NCBI GenBank assembly: GCA_041398825.1
Contig: JAWKTX010000012.1
Coordinates: 1 to 64,000 of the forward strand
Source of the DNA: Planctomycetaceae bacterium
GTDB taxonomy: Bacteria > Planctomycetota > Planctomycetia > Planctomycetales > Planctomycetaceae
Reading direction: 5' to 3'
Length of the DNA: 64,000 bases
A program made the position numbers and the translations under genes. The notes under the pieces are model-generated. The model saw only the letters and a list, made by a program, of their open reading frames with translations. It was not told the origin of the DNA and searched no databases. Of this stretch, positions 63,067 to 64,000 are shown in pieces; position 1 is the first letter of the stretch; the number at the start of each line of letters is the position of its first letter.

Positions 63067-64000
63067 ATGCCGGCGAAGAACGGAATCCACTTCACCCGTC
63101 TCTCGAATCTCGGGCTTCAATTCGCACAACAGACGGCACCAGCACTTGCTGCCGGGGCTGTGATTGCCCGTTTGTCGCTTGTCTGGCTGGGGTTGAACGG
63201 CGCAAGTACGTCGTCACTCATTGCATTCATACTGGCATTGAGCGTCGCATTCGCTTTGCTGCCAGCCTTCTGTGCCGGCGCGAGTCGATTGCTGGCGGTG
63301 GTCCGTTCGAAAGTAATATGGATGCGGCATCCTGCGGCAATTGCAGGTTTCTCCGCAGCCGCTCAGCTCGCCATTGTGTGCCTGATGACGATTATGCTGA
63401 CGCGCACTTTCGCATTCTCCGCCGATTTGATGCTTCCGTCCCTGACGGCCGCGTCGGAAAGCATCCAGCTGACAACTCTGGATTCGGCGATGTTCCTGGT
63501 GCCATCGATTGCCTTGATGTCACTGATCGTACTGGTGGTCATCGGGACTTATCAGATTGGTTTTAAGCGGGCAGTAACCTTCGAACTGCGCGACGAATCC
63601 GCAGACAATCAGGAGAACGCATCCTTTTCGGATTTCCTGACGGTCAACGATCTGACACTGTTCGTCGTTGGCGCGGGGTGTCTGCTTTTGAATGTGTGGG
63701 AATCTGTGCCGCTTAACCTGGCGCCGATCGTTTTGATTGCATTCTCGCTTCTCATACGGCTGATGCATCCGGAGATTTCTCCCGTCGTCGGTCGCTCGGG
63801 TGGGGACAAAGAAAACAATCCAATGCCCGTAAGTCAGGCAATTCTGTCGCTGCATTACGGAAGACTTTTCGCTGCGTGCGTTGGATTTTCATGCGGCGCC
63901 TGTCTGTTATCGGGGGTTGTGGCCATCAGCTGGCCGCTGGTCGTCGCATCGCTCCTGACGACCGTCTTTATCCTGCGATTCCAATTGCATTCGGCCATCC
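63067..64000 (+). CDS. Polytopic membrane protein, partial (runs off the window)
   Basis: Open frame from ATG 63067 with AAGGCAAGGA upstream, without a stop to the window end (311 codons). It begins MPAKNGIHFTRLSNLGLQ and contains at least eight hydrophobic segments, among them SLIAFILALSVAFALLPAF, LAIVCLMTIMLTRTFAFS, SIALMSLIVLVVIGTYQ, LTLFVVGAGCLLLNVW, LAPIVLIAFSLLIRLM and CGACLLSGVVAISWPLVVASLL. A charged cytoplasmic loop (RDESADNQENASFSD) lies between. Family not recognised. Divergent from thrC. Confidence 0.75.
   Translation, partial: MPAKNGIHFTRLSNLGLQFAQQTAPALAAGAVIARLSLVWLGLNGASTSSLIAFILALSVAFALLPAFCAGASRLLAVVRSKVIWMRHPAAIAGFSAAAQLAIVCLMTIMLTRTFAFSADLMLPSLTAASESIQLTTLDSAMFLVPSIALMSLIVLVVIGTYQIGFKRAVTFELRDESADNQENASFSDFLTVNDLTLFVVGAGCLLLNVWESVPLNLAPIVLIAFSLLIRLMHPEISPVVGRSGGDKENNPMPVSQAILSLHYGRLFAACVGFSCGACLLSGVVAISWPLVVASLLTTVFILRFQLHSAI

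Noticed and set aside
1..64000. tRNA, rRNA, riboswitch or prophage
   Set aside because: No cloverleaf, rRNA core or phage structural genes were recognised by reading; a covariance-model search would be needed to exclude small RNAs.

Overview
The window looks like chromosomal DNA of a planctomycete, most likely order Planctomycetales. The evidence is the protein set: a Planctomycete-cytochrome/DUF1549/DUF1553 protein, two DUF1501 proteins, a two-domain DUF1080 protein, secreted sulfatases, a kinase/formylglycine-generating-enzyme relic, a DUF58 + transglutaminase pair and several small conserved proteins typical of that phylum. Base composition is moderately GC-rich and coding density is high. 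I found no rRNA, tRNA or CRISPR.

Layout. 1-5260: a chromosomal integron. A long integron integrase (3683-5113, +) faces away from leftward genes. Two structured attC-like sites (289-381 and 2986-3073) share the same stem with the same extra-helical bases, and an inverted-repeat region upstream of the integrase is the likely attI/control region. A Y1 (RAYT/IS200-like) transposase gene and an 18-bp periodic array lie inside the array. 5430-12370: coproheme decarboxylase-like protein, DUF58 + TgpA-like transglutaminase operon, MazG-like protein, SMP-30/gluconolactonase-like protein and a conserved small protein. 12490-25580: catabolic/secreted block with the DUF1549/1553 protein, a VOC protein, two sulfatases, a broken kinase-FGE gene, DUF1080 and DUF1501. 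26047-35994: ABC-2 exporter whose permease carries a beta-propeller, two esterase-like hydrolases, an SRPBCC-GyrI fusion, a second DUF1501 and small proteins. 36269-47256: ATP-dependent DNA ligase, RecA/KaiC-like ATPase with a Met-rich head, His-rich cation/proton antiporter, a coupled GCS2 + RimK-type ATP-grasp pair, two lipoproteins and a macro-domain protein. 47436-52742: a compact candidate biosynthetic cluster (Rieske oxygenase, DUF3419 aminocarboxypropyl transferase-like, KAS III-like, SDR-metallo-beta-lactamase fusion). 53069-64000: three-gene transhydrogenase pntAA-pntAB-pntB plus coaX, two coupled unknown genes, a VOC protein, an ABC-FtsX pair, threonine synthase and the start of a polytopic membrane protein.

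Two patterns run across the window. First, a palindromic repeat of about 105 bp ending in GCTAAGCTAAG occurs at 1-38 (end only), 38246-38350 and 57331-57440, each time at gene ends. Second, at least seven genes have their stop codon inside, or (one case) directly followed by, a short tandem duplication (14-20 bp units), and in most copies the stop triplet is preserved even where the base changes. I know of no description of this second pattern; it and the 47-53 kb cluster are the observations I consider most worth checking.
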